NCBI RefSeq assembly: GCF_000224785.1
Contig: NZ_AGAV01000006.1
Coordinates: 1-64,000, forward strand
Direction: 5' to 3'
From: Lentibacillus jeotgali
GTDB taxonomy: Bacteria; Bacillota; Bacilli; Bacillales; Amphibacillaceae
DNA length: 64,000 bases
In this document: positions 43,029-51,394 of the stretch, piece after piece
Position numbering within the stretch: the first letter of the stretch is position 1
Layout: each line of letters opens with the position of its first letter
The notes under the pieces: generated by a model
The model's input: only the letters and a program-made list of their open reading frames with translations
The model's database searches: none
What the model was told of the DNA's origin: nothing
Made by a program: the position numbers and the translations under genes

Positions 43029-43478
43029 ATGTATAAAAATATGATCGGTAGAAAATCCGAAAAAGTGAAAAATATGGTAGAGCGTGGACATGTCCGGCGT
43101 TTTGTCGAGTCCATTGGAGACCCTAATCCAATTTATGTGGATGAGCAGACCGGTGAAAAATCGAGGTACGGCGGGAATATTGCACCTCCGACATTTCCCA
43201 GGGTTTTTGATTATGGTAGAGTTGAAGGCCTTAACCTTCCAAAAAAGGGTCTGATCCACGGTGAACAAAGCTATCATTATGAGAGGCCTCTTTTGGTCGG
43301 AGAGGAAATCTACTGCTATACCGAAGTGGAAGATTACTATGAAAAATCAGGCAGCAATGGACGTATGGGTTTTCTTGCCGTAAAGAGGTATGGAGAGGAT
43401 ACTGACGGAAACGTCATTTTCACGGAAAAAATGACTACCATTATTACAGAAACGGTAAGAAGGGCGATGAATGTATGA
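43029..43478 (+). CDS. MaoC-like dehydratase N-terminal-domain protein (non-catalytic hotdog subunit)
   Basis: A 149-residue hotdog protein of the MaoC_dehydrat_N/FAS1-like type. The segment FVESIGDPNPIYVDEQTGEKSRYGGNIAPPTFPRV corresponds to the hydratase-2 motif, but the catalytic His is replaced (GDPNPIY instead of GDxNPIH). In two-gene MaoC systems this subunit binds the acyl chain while the partner provides catalysis. It overlaps the next gene by 4 bases (ATGA), supporting a heteromeric hydratase. Confidence 0.87.
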   Translation: MYKNMIGRKSEKVKNMVERGHVRRFVESIGDPNPIYVDEQTGEKSRYGGNIAPPTFPRVFDYGRVEGLNLPKKGLIHGEQSYHYERPLLVGEEIYCYTEVEDYYEKSGSNGRMGFLAVKRYGEDTDGNVIFTEKMTTIITETVRRAMNV

Positions 43479-43879
43479 AGAACATAACAAGATTAACTAC
43501 AGGTGAAGCATTGGACGATATAACACTTCCCCCTGTAAGCAGGATGGATTTAATTAAGTACTCAGGGTCTTCCGGCGATTTCAACCCAATCCACACCATT
43601 GATGAGGAAGCTGAAAAAGCCGGATTGCCAGGTATCATAGCCCATGGGATGTGGACAATGGGCAATTTAGCGAAGCTTTTCACACCTTATTATGAAGAGG
43701 GGTTTATCCAAGACTATCAAATCAGGTTTTCCGGAATGGTTTTCCTTGATGATGTCCTAACATTAAAAGCTGAGGTAGAGGAACATACGGATGCGTACCT
43801 GTATTTTCGTGTAAGAACTGTGAATCAGAAAGGAAAAGACGTGATCAAGGGGAAGGTGGTTTTTTCCAAGTATGAATGA
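43475..43879 (+). CDS. MaoC-like (R)-specific enoyl-CoA hydratase, catalytic subunit
   Basis: A 134-residue hotdog protein with the intact hydratase-2 motif YSGSSGDFNPIHTIDEEAEKAGLPGIIAHGMWTMG (about residues 28-62), including catalytic Asp and His in DFNPIH. It hydrates an enoyl-CoA to the 3-hydroxyacyl-CoA, replacing a crotonase in this operon. Start overlaps the upstream subunit by 4 bases. The arrangement as two short genes resembles bulky-substrate (steroid or branched side-chain) hydratases; this is inference. Confidence 0.9.
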   Translation: MKNITRLTTGEALDDITLPPVSRMDLIKYSGSSGDFNPIHTIDEEAEKAGLPGIIAHGMWTMGNLAKLFTPYYEEGFIQDYQIRFSGMVFLDDVLTLKAEVEEHTDAYLYFRVRTVNQKGKDVIKGKVVFSKYE

Positions 43880-43940
43880 TGGATAAATCGAAGAGGGTTC
43901 CTTTGACTGGGAGAGAAATATAAAACACGGAGTGCTAGCC

Positions 43941-44195
43941 ATGGAGTTTAAATATTCCGATAGAATAAAGGTTGAAATAAGGAAACAAAGCTGGAACTTT
44001 CTATGATAAAGATGACTGCCATGACATGGCGGTGGAAATTATCGATCGTGCTAATTAGGCGTTTGGTGCAGTGGGTTGAGGAATAATTATTCACTTGCTT
44101 TCAGCTGGGCGGGCATACATACTTTTAGAGTGACAGATGGACCGGATGAAGTCCACCGCCGGATGATTGCCAAACAAAAATTGAAAAAGTATTAA
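43941..44195 (+). pseudogene. Remnant of an ACAD11-type acyl-CoA dehydrogenase (both ends kept, middle deleted)
   Basis: At 43941 a start reads MEFKYSDRIKVEIRKQ, matching [16 protein letters not shown] of the intact enzyme at 47582. From about 44004 IKMTA, DMAVEIIDRA and AFGAVG correspond to [24 protein letters not shown]. The last 22 codons, including [22 protein letters not shown], match [23 protein letters not shown]. About 300 residues are missing and stops/frameshifts are present. It directly precedes the intact SDR gene at 44218. Confidence 0.88.
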
Positions 44196-44217
44196 TCAAA
44201 TATTGGAGGTCTTGTGA

Positions 44218-44991
44218 ATGCATGTGAAGGATTTATTTGATTTGACCGGTAAGACGGCAATTGTTACTGGTGGCGGCCGCGGTCTCGGTCAGCAGATTGC
44301 GGAGGGGTTGGCAGAAGCAGGAGCGAATTTGGTTGTCTGTTCCAGAAAAACAGAGAACTGCAAGGAAGTTAGTGAAGAACTGAAAAAAAGGGGGGCAGCC
44401 TCCCTTGCACTTGCCTGTAATGTAACTAATCCGAATGATGTAAAAAGTGTAGTCAATAAAACAATGGAGAAATTCGGGACGGTTGATATTCTTGTCAATA
44501 ACAGCGGAACTTCCTGGGGGGCACCGGTAGATGAGATGCCACTTGAGTCGTTTCAAAAGGTGCTAAATGTCAATGTCACAGGTACATTCCTCATGTCGCA
44601 GGAGGTCGGCAAGGTGATGACCGAACAGAAATCTGGAAAAATTATTAACATTGCTTCCACAGCTGGATTGAAAGGATCCGATCCAAGATTTATGGATGCT
44701 ATCGGATATAACTCCAGTAAAGGAGCAGTCATAACATTCACCAAGGACTTGGCAGCCAAATGGGGGCCGCGTGGAATAAACGTGAATGCTATAGCACCGG
44801 GTTTCTTCCCGACAAAAATGTCAAAAGTACTCCTAGAGAAAGGCGGGGATAAAATTTTGGAAGGTACTCCGCTTCGAAAATTCGGTGGGGAGGACGATTT
44901 GAAAGGGGTTGCCTTGTTTTTGGCTGCCGCTGCATCAAATCATATAACCGGAGAGACAATTGTTGTAGATGGTGGATCGAATGCTATGTAA
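44218..44991 (+). CDS. Short-chain dehydrogenase/reductase (SDR, classical)
   Basis: A 257-residue classical SDR: GGGRGLGQQIA, NNSGTSWGA, Ser in NIASTAG, YNSSK (about residues 163-167) and IAPGFFPTKMS. It is a close paralogue of the SDR at 29807-30577. A broken copy of the same gene follows the intact ACAD11-like gene at 48.8 kb. ATG 44218 follows TGGAGG. It precedes the thiolase by 36 bases. By analogy with levulinate-type pathways it could reduce a 4-oxoacyl-CoA, or act on 3-hydroxyacyl-CoA (both inference). Confidence 0.9.
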   Translation: MHVKDLFDLTGKTAIVTGGGRGLGQQIAEGLAEAGANLVVCSRKTENCKEVSEELKKRGAASLALACNVTNPNDVKSVVNKTMEKFGTVDILVNNSGTSWGAPVDEMPLESFQKVLNVNVTGTFLMSQEVGKVMTEQKSGKIINIASTAGLKGSDPRFMDAIGYNSSKGAVITFTKDLAAKWGPRGINVNAIAPGFFPTKMSKVLLEKGGDKILEGTPLRKFGGEDDLKGVALFLAAAASNHITGETIVVDGGSNAM

Positions 44992-45027
44992 ACGTGGTAA
45001 TCAAATACAGAGGGAGTGGAAAAATAG

Positions 45028-46197
45028 ATGAATAGAGAACCTGTTATCGTATCGGCGGTTCGAACACCTATTGCCAAGCAGGGTAGTGCATTGGCATCAG
45101 TACCTGCCCACGTGTTCGGGGCGGAAGTCATAAAGGAAGCAGTGAAACGTGCAAAGATCACACCTGAATCCATAGATGATGTAATTTTCGGTAATGTCTT
45201 AAGCGGCGGAGGGAATATTGCCCGTCTTACTGCACTCCAATCGGGATTATCGACAAACTTGTCGGGGCTAACCGTTGATAGACAGTGTGGTTCAGGAATC
45301 AACGCAGTGGCACTTGCTGCTCAGGCTATACGGACAGGTGAAGGGGAGGTGTTCATTGCTGGCGGAACGGAAAGTATGTCACGAGCTCCATATCTGATGG
45401 ATCGACCTTCCAAGGCGTACAGCCCGGTCTTGCCAAAGTTTAGAAAATCCCAGCTTTCCCCGAATGAAATAGGAGATCCACCGATGGGGATAACTGCGGA
45501 AAATTTGGCGGACCAGTATAATGTTTCCAGAGAGGAACAGGATGAATTTGCACTAAGGAGCCAGAAGCGGATGGCAAATGCAATGGAAGAAGGACGGTTT
45601 GATGAACAAATTGTTCCAATCACGGTTCCAGTTCGGAAAGGAGATCCCGTTGTCTTTGAGAAAGATGAACATCCACGACCGGATACGACAATGGAAAAAC
45701 TGCAAAAACTGCCACCTGCCTTCCGTAAAGAAGGAAGTGTATCTGCGGGAAACAGTTCCGGGCTCAATGACGCAGCTTCTGCCCTTGTGATCATGTCCAG
45801 AGAGAAAGCAAACCAGTTAGGGCTTAAACCTCTCGCAAAAGTAAAGGCTTCCGCTGTAGCTGGTGTGGATCCGAACATTATGGGGATCGGACCTGTGCCT
45901 GCAACAAGAAAAGTAATGGAGAGATCCGGAATGAAGCTAGAGGAAATGGATCTCATTGAGATCAATGAAGCATTTGCTGCACAAGTGATTGCGTGCGATA
46001 GAGAGATGCAGATGGATCCTGAAAAGGTTAATGTTAATGGCGGCGCCATTGCTCATGGTCATCCATTAGGTGCTACTGGAGGGATTCTGGTCACCAAGGC
46101 AGTTCATGAACTACAAAGATCTGGGGAAAAATACGGGTTGATTACCGCTTGCATTGGCGGCGGTCAGGGAATTGCTGCCATTATTGAAAAAGATTGA
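45028..46197 (+). CDS. Acetyl-CoA C-acyltransferase (thiolase)
   Basis: A 389-residue thiolase with the reactive Cys in RQCGSGINAV (about residue 87), NEAFAAQ, His in GHPLGATGG and the second Cys in CIGGGQG near the end. Cleaves 3-oxoacyl-CoA to acetyl-CoA and a shortened acyl-CoA. Together with the ligase, dehydrogenase, MaoC pair and SDR it completes a beta-oxidation round encoded between 39.4 and 46.2 kb. ATG 45028 follows AGAGGGAGTGG. Confidence 0.93.
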   Translation: MNREPVIVSAVRTPIAKQGSALASVPAHVFGAEVIKEAVKRAKITPESIDDVIFGNVLSGGGNIARLTALQSGLSTNLSGLTVDRQCGSGINAVALAAQAIRTGEGEVFIAGGTESMSRAPYLMDRPSKAYSPVLPKFRKSQLSPNEIGDPPMGITAENLADQYNVSREEQDEFALRSQKRMANAMEEGRFDEQIVPITVPVRKGDPVVFEKDEHPRPDTTMEKLQKLPPAFRKEGSVSAGNSSGLNDAASALVIMSREKANQLGLKPLAKVKASAVAGVDPNIMGIGPVPATRKVMERSGMKLEEMDLIEINEAFAAQVIACDREMQMDPEKVNVNGGAIAHGHPLGATGGILVTKAVHELQRSGEKYGLITACIGGGQGIAAIIEKD

Positions 46198-46266
46198 TGA
46201 AGCTGTAGTCGGCAAAATCTATATACTAAGAGATAGGCTAATATTTTGTAGAAAGGAAAATGGCAA

Positions 46267-46836
46267 ATGAAGAATAAAATCAAGAACGCTAGCATCCAAC
46301 AGTTCGATGAAAAAGGGTACAGCGAAACATCCATTCAGGAGATTGTCGACTATATCGGTGTTACAAAGGGGAGCTTTTATTACTATTACAAAAGTAAACA
46401 GGAACTCCTGAAGGATATTCATATCAATTATATAGAGGGTCTGCTTAAAGAACAGGATCAAATCCTCCAGAATCCGGATAAAAATAGCAAGGATAAATTA
46501 TACAGCATTATTTCTATGATCGTTAACAGTATTAGAACACAGAGGCAGAGTGCCAGGATTTTCAATCGGGAAGGAAGAAACCTTGACAAACTGCATTTTG
46601 AAGAAATTCGCCACAAACGGAGAAAATTCCGTTTGGCATTTCAACAAGTGATTGAGGAAGGAATTAAAACTGGTGAATTTAAAAAGGGTCTGCATGCAGA
46701 TATTCTCACCTTTGGGATGCTGGGTATGACGAATTGGAGCTTCAATTGGTTCAACCCGGAGGGGAAATTGTCAGAAGAGGAAATCATCAACACCTATATT
46801 GACATTCTGTTTAATGGGATAATCAATGAACGATAA
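46267..46836 (+). CDS. TetR/AcrR family transcriptional regulator
   Basis: A 189-residue TetR-type repressor. The N-terminal HTH (about residues 5-48) reads FDEKGYSETSIQEIVDYIGVTKGSFYYYYKSKQELL. The helical ligand domain (about 60-185), with WSFNWFNPEGKLSEEEI, is typical of acyl-CoA-responsive members such as FadR/KstR2-like proteins. It probably represses the surrounding beta-oxidation genes through the palindrome at 40996-41013 and is released by an acyl-CoA (inference). ATG 46267 follows GAAAGGAAAA. Confidence 0.9.
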   Translation: MKNKIKNASIQQFDEKGYSETSIQEIVDYIGVTKGSFYYYYKSKQELLKDIHINYIEGLLKEQDQILQNPDKNSKDKLYSIISMIVNSIRTQRQSARIFNREGRNLDKLHFEEIRHKRRKFRLAFQQVIEEGIKTGEFKKGLHADILTFGMLGMTNWSFNWFNPEGKLSEEEIINTYIDILFNGIINER

Positions 46837-46874
46837 GCCAGAGTAACTATCGACAGATGGGAAGGAGGGAATAG

Positions 46875-47303
46875 ATGGCTTCCTATGAAATAGAAATTTA
46901 CGTCCGGTTTTCAGAGACAGATGCAGCCGGTCATGTGAATAATGTTAGTTACTTCCTGTATTTTGAAGAGGCCCGGACCAAGTTCTTTCAAGAAATATGT
47001 CCGAAACGTAATAATTCAATTAATTTCATTCTTGCTTCAATCTCCTGTGATTACATCACTCAGGCATATGCTGGACAGAAGCTGAAGCTGTTGACGGACG
47101 TGGAAAAAATAGGCAGGAAAAGTTTTACCGTCAAACATACTCTTGTCAATCCGAAAACGTTCAAGATTGTTGCAAAATCACATGCCGTTACAGTCTGCTT
47201 CAATTATGAAGAACAAAAGACGATCAAGGTTCCGGATGAAATACGGAGTAGGATGGAGAAATACCTGGTGGTGACCAATAAAGAGTCGGAATTTTCGCAG
47301 TAG
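46875..47303 (+). CDS. 4HBT-type acyl-CoA thioesterase
   Basis: A 142-residue hotdog thioesterase of the 4-hydroxybenzoyl-CoA thioesterase/YbgC class. It shows VRFSETDAAGHVNNVSYFLYFEEAR (about residues 8-32), with the catalytic Asp in the D-x-x-G-H-V-N-N motif. It would release acids from CoA, recycling CoA when intermediates accumulate. ATG 46875 follows GAAGGAGGG. It sits 38 bases after the TetR gene. Confidence 0.88.
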   Translation: MASYEIEIYVRFSETDAAGHVNNVSYFLYFEEARTKFFQEICPKRNNSINFILASISCDYITQAYAGQKLKLLTDVEKIGRKSFTVKHTLVNPKTFKIVAKSHAVTVCFNYEEQKTIKVPDEIRSRMEKYLVVTNKESEFSQ

Positions 47304-47581
47304 TAGGATTGCGAAATGATAGCGGAAACAGTACCTATCCGCAAGTGAGGACTAGTTTGATTTGAAAAAATGGAGGATTAAGATCTTAAAAAGTTAATCC
47401 GCGATAACCTTCCCTTCGCTATGTAATGGAGAATAAACATGGCCGGGTTTGTCAATACTTCTCTTCCTCAGAATGAACAGGTCACGGAAACTTAATAGAA
47501 CCATACCGGAAAATACGTTGAATGTATATTATAAAAGTAATTAAATGGATTCTATATTAATAATAGGAAGAAGGGGATAAT

Positions 47582-48787
47582 ATGTATTTTGAATATACAG
47601 ATAAGGTTAAAGCTTATCAGAATAAATTAAGCAAATTTATGGAGGAATATATTTATCCAAACGAAAAGACACACGAGGAGCAGTTGGATAAAAATAATAG
47701 ATTTTCTTCAATCCCTCCAATAATGGAGGAGTTGAAGCAGAAAGCAAAAGAGGAGGGATTGTGGAATCTGTTTCTACCAGAAAGTGAATATGGTGCTGGT
47801 CTAACAAACTTAGAATATGCGCCATTATGTGAAATAATGGGTCGCTCTAGTATTGCTCCAGAAGTATTTAATTGTGCAGCGCCAGATACAGGTAATATGG
47901 AGACTATTGTACGTTATGGTTCAGATGAGCAAAAGGAAAAATGGTTGAAACCGTTACTTAATGGGGAGATTCGTTCTTGTTTTTCAATGACTGAACCAGA
48001 TATCGCTTCTTCAGATGCGACAAATATCAAAGCAAGTATTATACGGGACGGGGACGAATATGTCATTAATGGTACAAAATGGTGGTCTTCTGGCGCTGGA
48101 GATTCACGTTGTAAAATTGCGATAGTAATGGGTAAAAATGATCCCGGTGCTCCTAAGCATAAACAACAGTCCATGATTCTTGTTCCACTTGATACACGAG
48201 GTGTAACAATTAAGCGTACATTGCCTGTATTTGGTTATGACCATGCACCACATGGACATGCAGAAATCGAGTATAATAATGTACGTGTTCCTGCCTCAAA
48301 TATGCTTTTAGGGGAAGGAAGGGGATTTGAAATTGCTCAAGGGAGATTAGGGCCAGGAAGAATCCATCATTGTATGAGGACAATTGGTACTGCTGAAAGA
48401 GCACTTGAATTATTATGTAAGCGTGTTCAAGAACGAGAGACATTTAGCAAAAAATTATCTGAACAAGGTGTTATTCAAGAATGGATTGCCGATGCAAGGA
48501 TGGATATAGAACAGGCGAGACTTCTCACACTAAAGGCAGCTTATATGATGGATAAGGTTGGAAATAAAGAAGCGAAAGCAGAAATTGCAATGATAAAGGT
48601 TGTTGCTCCTAATATGGCATTAAAAATTATTGATCACGCAATTCAAGCATTTGGAGCAGCAGGTGTAACTGAAGATTTTCCATTGGCTGAAAGCTGGGCA
48701 AAGATTCGTACATTACGATTAGCGGATGGACCTGATGAAGTACATCGAAGAGCAATTGCAAGACAAGAATTAAAAAAATACCAATAG
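47582..48787 (+). CDS. ACAD11-like acyl-CoA dehydrogenase (possible 4-phosphoacyl-CoA converting enzyme)
   Basis: A 401-residue ACAD that differs from the others in the window and closely resembles the dehydrogenase half of mammalian ACAD10/ACAD11 and bacterial LvaC. Characteristic blocks are [83 protein letters not shown] and [16 protein letters not shown]. In those systems the enzyme acts on 4-phosphorylated acyl-CoA made by a kinase of the APH fold; such a kinase is encoded at 51395. The terminal ADGPDEVH replaces the usual EGTxEIQ. ATG 47582. It is followed directly by a decayed SDR. Confidence 0.9.
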   Translation: MYFEYTDKVKAYQNKLSKFMEEYIYPNEKTHEEQLDKNNRFSSIPPIMEELKQKAKEEGLWNLFLPESEYGAGLTNLEYAPLCEIMGRSSIAPEVFNCAAPDTGNMETIVRYGSDEQKEKWLKPLLNGEIRSCFSMTEPDIASSDATNIKASIIRDGDEYVINGTKWWSSGAGDSRCKIAIVMGKNDPGAPKHKQQSMILVPLDTRGVTIKRTLPVFGYDHAPHGHAEIEYNNVRVPASNMLLGEGRGFEIAQGRLGPGRIHHCMRTIGTAERALELLCKRVQERETFSKKLSEQGVIQEWIADARMDIEQARLLTLKAAYMMDKVGNKEAKAEIAMIKVVAPNMALKIIDHAIQAFGAAGVTEDFPLAESWAKIRTLRLADGPDEVHRRAIARQELKKYQ

Positions 48788-48792
48788 CTATC

Positions 48793-49025
48793 TATGATGT
48801 TGATGAACTGTTCGGTTTAACTGAAAAGACAGCAATCATAACCGGGATTGATAAGCAAATTGCTGCAGCAGGTGCCAATTAGTGATTAATTAAGAAGAGG
48901 CGGAATGAAAACAGAGACTGTAGAACCAAAGGGGAATTGAAGTAAAAACAATGACGTTAGGATATGGTGTATCACGGATTCCAGGTGATATAAATAATGT
49001 TGTTGAAAAGAAAAAAGTATCCTAA
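48793..49025 (+). pseudogene. Decayed SDR gene following the ACAD11-like gene
   Basis: The frame reads VDELFGLTEKTAIITG, then after a deletion DKQIAAAGAN and a stop. KTETVEPKGN and IPGDINNVVEKK follow in shifted frames. These match, in order, VKDLFDLTGKTAIVTG, QQIAEGLAEAGAN, KTENCKEV and NPNDVKSVVNKTMEK of the intact SDR at 44218. Only the first third of the gene is recognisable. Confidence 0.82.
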
Positions 49026-49096
49026 ATATAGAATGATGTGGGAAGGTTTTTACCAAAAGGCCTTAATCTTTTAGCTATTACAAATGGAGGGAGAGA

Positions 49097-49546
49097 ATGG
49101 ATAGTAATTATTTTAAAGTTAAGGAAATCTATATTTATGGACTTGTCGTATTGCTTGGTTTGTTACTTATCTTGGTTGTTATTCCAATGGAGGTCCAGAA
49201 AGGGGAGCCAAGATTATTTCCCTTCATTTATACAACTGGGTTATTGATTGTCGGTATAGCTAATCTATTTATACTTGCATTTAATAAAAATTCGAATCAC
49301 TTTAAATTTAACAAAAAAATAATAAAATATGTTGGATTAAATATATTAATATACACTGCTTATATTTTTTTGATTCAATATGTTGGTTTTTTCGCTCTTT
49401 CTGTTCTTTTTATAATAATACAAATGCGTGTATTAGGTGAAGGTTGGAAAATGTCTATTATTATTAGTGTTGTATTGCCTCTATCCATTTATTTACTATT
49501 CACAGAAATATTAGCATTGTATTTTCCATCAGGAGTTCTTTTATAA
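49097..49546 (+). CDS. Tripartite tricarboxylate transporter TctB-like small membrane subunit
   Basis: A 149-residue protein with four hydrophobic segments (about residues 10-30, 43-60, 77-112, 120-145). It has the TctB-typical start and QKGEPRLFPFIYTTGLLI, a 'x-G-P-R-x-F-P' relative found after the first helix. Length and position directly before TctA identify it. ATG 49097 follows GGAGGGAGAG. It forms the membrane complex with TctA to import carboxylates with sodium or proton. Confidence 0.85.
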   Translation: MDSNYFKVKEIYIYGLVVLLGLLLILVVIPMEVQKGEPRLFPFIYTTGLLIVGIANLFILAFNKNSNHFKFNKKIIKYVGLNILIYTAYIFLIQYVGFFALSVLFIIIQMRVLGEGWKMSIIISVVLPLSIYLLFTEILALYFPSGVLL

Positions 49547-49582
49547 ATATTATTCAGATATAAGGGAGGTGTTGTATAAGAT

Positions 49583-51112
49583 ATGTTAGGTCAAATAGCG
49601 GAAGGTTTTGCTACAATTATTACCCCAATGAATGTTCTTTTAATTCTTGCGGGTGTTACCGCTGGAGCTATCTTAGGTGCGATACCAGGTTTAACCTCTA
49701 CAATGGGAATCGCACTGGTTCTGCCAATTACTTTTTATTTGGAGCCTGTTGCAGGTCTAAGTATGTTAATTGCTATGTATAAAGGTGGATTGTTTGGCGG
49801 TAGCGTAACCGCTATCATGTTTAATGCACCGGGTACTCCTGCCGCGGCAGCCACTGGTCTTGATGGAAATCCGCTAAAGAAGAAAGGTTATCCACGTAAG
49901 GCAATAAGACTTGCTCTTATATCGTCAACAACAGGCGATTTAGTTGGTAATCTTGTGTTAATATTTACTGCTGGATTACTGGCGTCTGCAGCATTACAAT
50001 TTGGCCCAACAGAAAATGCTGCATTGATTATTTTTGCTTTAGTGCTAATAACTATTATAACCGGAAATTCAATATCAAAGAATATTATTTCGGTTTTATT
50101 AGGGTTGTTGATAGCAACAATAGGATCAGACCCTGTAACCTCTATACCGCGCTTTGACTTTGGACTAGACAATCTTTCTGGTTCTATAAGTATTATAGCA
50201 TTGGTAATCGGTTTACTGGCAGTTTCAGAAGTATTTGAGACGATGGAGCAACATTACTATTCTAAGTTTAGTAAATCCAGTTCCAACACTTCTGAATTTG
50301 AGGCCAATAGGAATAATCAGAAAAAGAAAGACGACAATATAACTATAAAAGAAGTAACTGCGGTCAAAAAAACACTAGGACGTTCGTCAATAATTGGAAC
50401 TTTAATTGGTGCTCTTCCGGGACTAGGACCAGTGACTGCTACATTCGTAAGTTATGCACAGGCGAAGAGTAAATCAAAAAATGGAGATAATTTTGGTAAG
50501 GGCGAAAAAGAAGGTATAGTCGCAGCGGAAGCAGCCAATAGTGCAGTAGGCAGTTCAAACCTCATCCCACTTCTTTCATTGGGAATACCAGGAGATGCTA
50601 CTGCAGCTATAATCTTCGGTGCACTAATAATTCATGGTATTGTACCTGGACCACAGCTTATTGAAACAAATGGACCTATTGTATATGGAATATTTGCAGG
50701 AATGTTAATAGCAAGCGCATTTTGTTTTGTTATTAATTGGTATGCAAGTAATGTGTTCCGCAAAATCGCTGTAATAAGACCAACAGTGTTGACACCAATA
50801 ATTTTAGTTTTATGCATTGCAGGTACGTACGGATATAGTCAAGCTTCCTTTGATATTATCGTAATGTTCATCTTTGGTGTACTAGGTTTTCTCTTGAAAA
50901 AGATAGAAATTCCGCTTGTAGGAATTGTTATTGGTTTTGTTCTTGGACCTAAGCTGGAAGAATCATTCAGACAAGTTTTGGTATTATCAAGTGGAGATAT
51001 TAGTATATTTTTCACCCAACCAATATCGTTAGTATTATTAATGATTTCGTTGTTAGTTATCTTTAATCATCTCAGAAAAACGTTAAAAAGCAATAAGCAA
51101 ATAAAGGAGTAG
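49583..51112 (+). CDS. Tripartite tricarboxylate transporter TctA large permease subunit
   Basis: A 509-residue membrane protein of the TctA family, with about 11-12 helices. Both conserved glycine-proline motifs are present: LGAIPGLTSTMGIALVLP (about residues 29-46) and IGALPGLGPVTATFVSYA (about 273-290). SLGIPGDATAAIIFGAL (about 332-348) is also present. It translocates the organic acid handed over by a TctC protein (53376-54344). The usual TctC-TctB-TctA order is broken here, with a kinase and a crotonase between TctA and TctC. ATG 49583 follows GGGAGGTG at about 11 bases. Confidence 0.93.
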   Translation: MLGQIAEGFATIITPMNVLLILAGVTAGAILGAIPGLTSTMGIALVLPITFYLEPVAGLSMLIAMYKGGLFGGSVTAIMFNAPGTPAAAATGLDGNPLKKKGYPRKAIRLALISSTTGDLVGNLVLIFTAGLLASAALQFGPTENAALIIFALVLITIITGNSISKNIISVLLGLLIATIGSDPVTSIPRFDFGLDNLSGSISIIALVIGLLAVSEVFETMEQHYYSKFSKSSSNTSEFEANRNNQKKKDDNITIKEVTAVKKTLGRSSIIGTLIGALPGLGPVTATFVSYAQAKSKSKNGDNFGKGEKEGIVAAEAANSAVGSSNLIPLLSLGIPGDATAAIIFGALIIHGIVPGPQLIETNGPIVYGIFAGMLIASAFCFVINWYASNVFRKIAVIRPTVLTPIILVLCIAGTYGYSQASFDIIVMFIFGVLGFLLKKIEIPLVGIVIGFVLGPKLEESFRQVLVLSSGDISIFFTQPISLVLLMISLLVIFNHLRKTLKSNKQIKE

Positions 51113-51223
51113 AATATATCAACTCTAATTTTTTGATGATTGGAAAAGTAATAACTAATAAAAAAGGAGGTGAGGAAGATAGGAATGAAAAAATTCTTCT
51201 TTAAATGTAAAGGTTGGGACTAA

Positions 51224-51358
51224 GAGCTTTTTACATTAAGTCTGAGGAGAAGTGAAATAAAAGAAATAATTACAGATCTGGAGGCGTATACAATTTGTAT
51301 TGATCAAATAGAACAAAGGTCAATACCTATATCCACAATTAAGGCGATGCTAAAATAA
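51224..51358 (+). pseudogene. Unidentified short coding remnant
   Basis: An open stretch ending at a TAA near 51358 encodes ELFTLSLRRSEIKEIITDLE followed by AYTICIDQIEQRSIPISTIKAML. It looks like the C terminus of a helical protein but has no start codon or ribosome binding site and follows a stop. The rest of the 51113-51394 gap contains a strong AAAGGAGGTGAGG with only a 12-codon frame behind it. Function unknown. Confidence 0.3.
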
Positions 51359-51394
51359 GCTTGCCCAATAAAATTTTACGGAGGAGGGGTAGTT

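Noticed and set aside
43950-43967. AAATATTCCGATAGAATA resembling the shared operator at 17882 and 39315
   Set aside because: It lies inside the coding start of the ACAD remnant (MEFKYSDRIK), whose codons explain the match, and no promoter precedes it.
47304-47581. Possible small genes in the gap before the ACAD11-like gene
   Set aside because: Frames such as the one starting at an ATG near 47440 are under 20 codons and show no recognisable content; AT-rich leader sequence is more likely.
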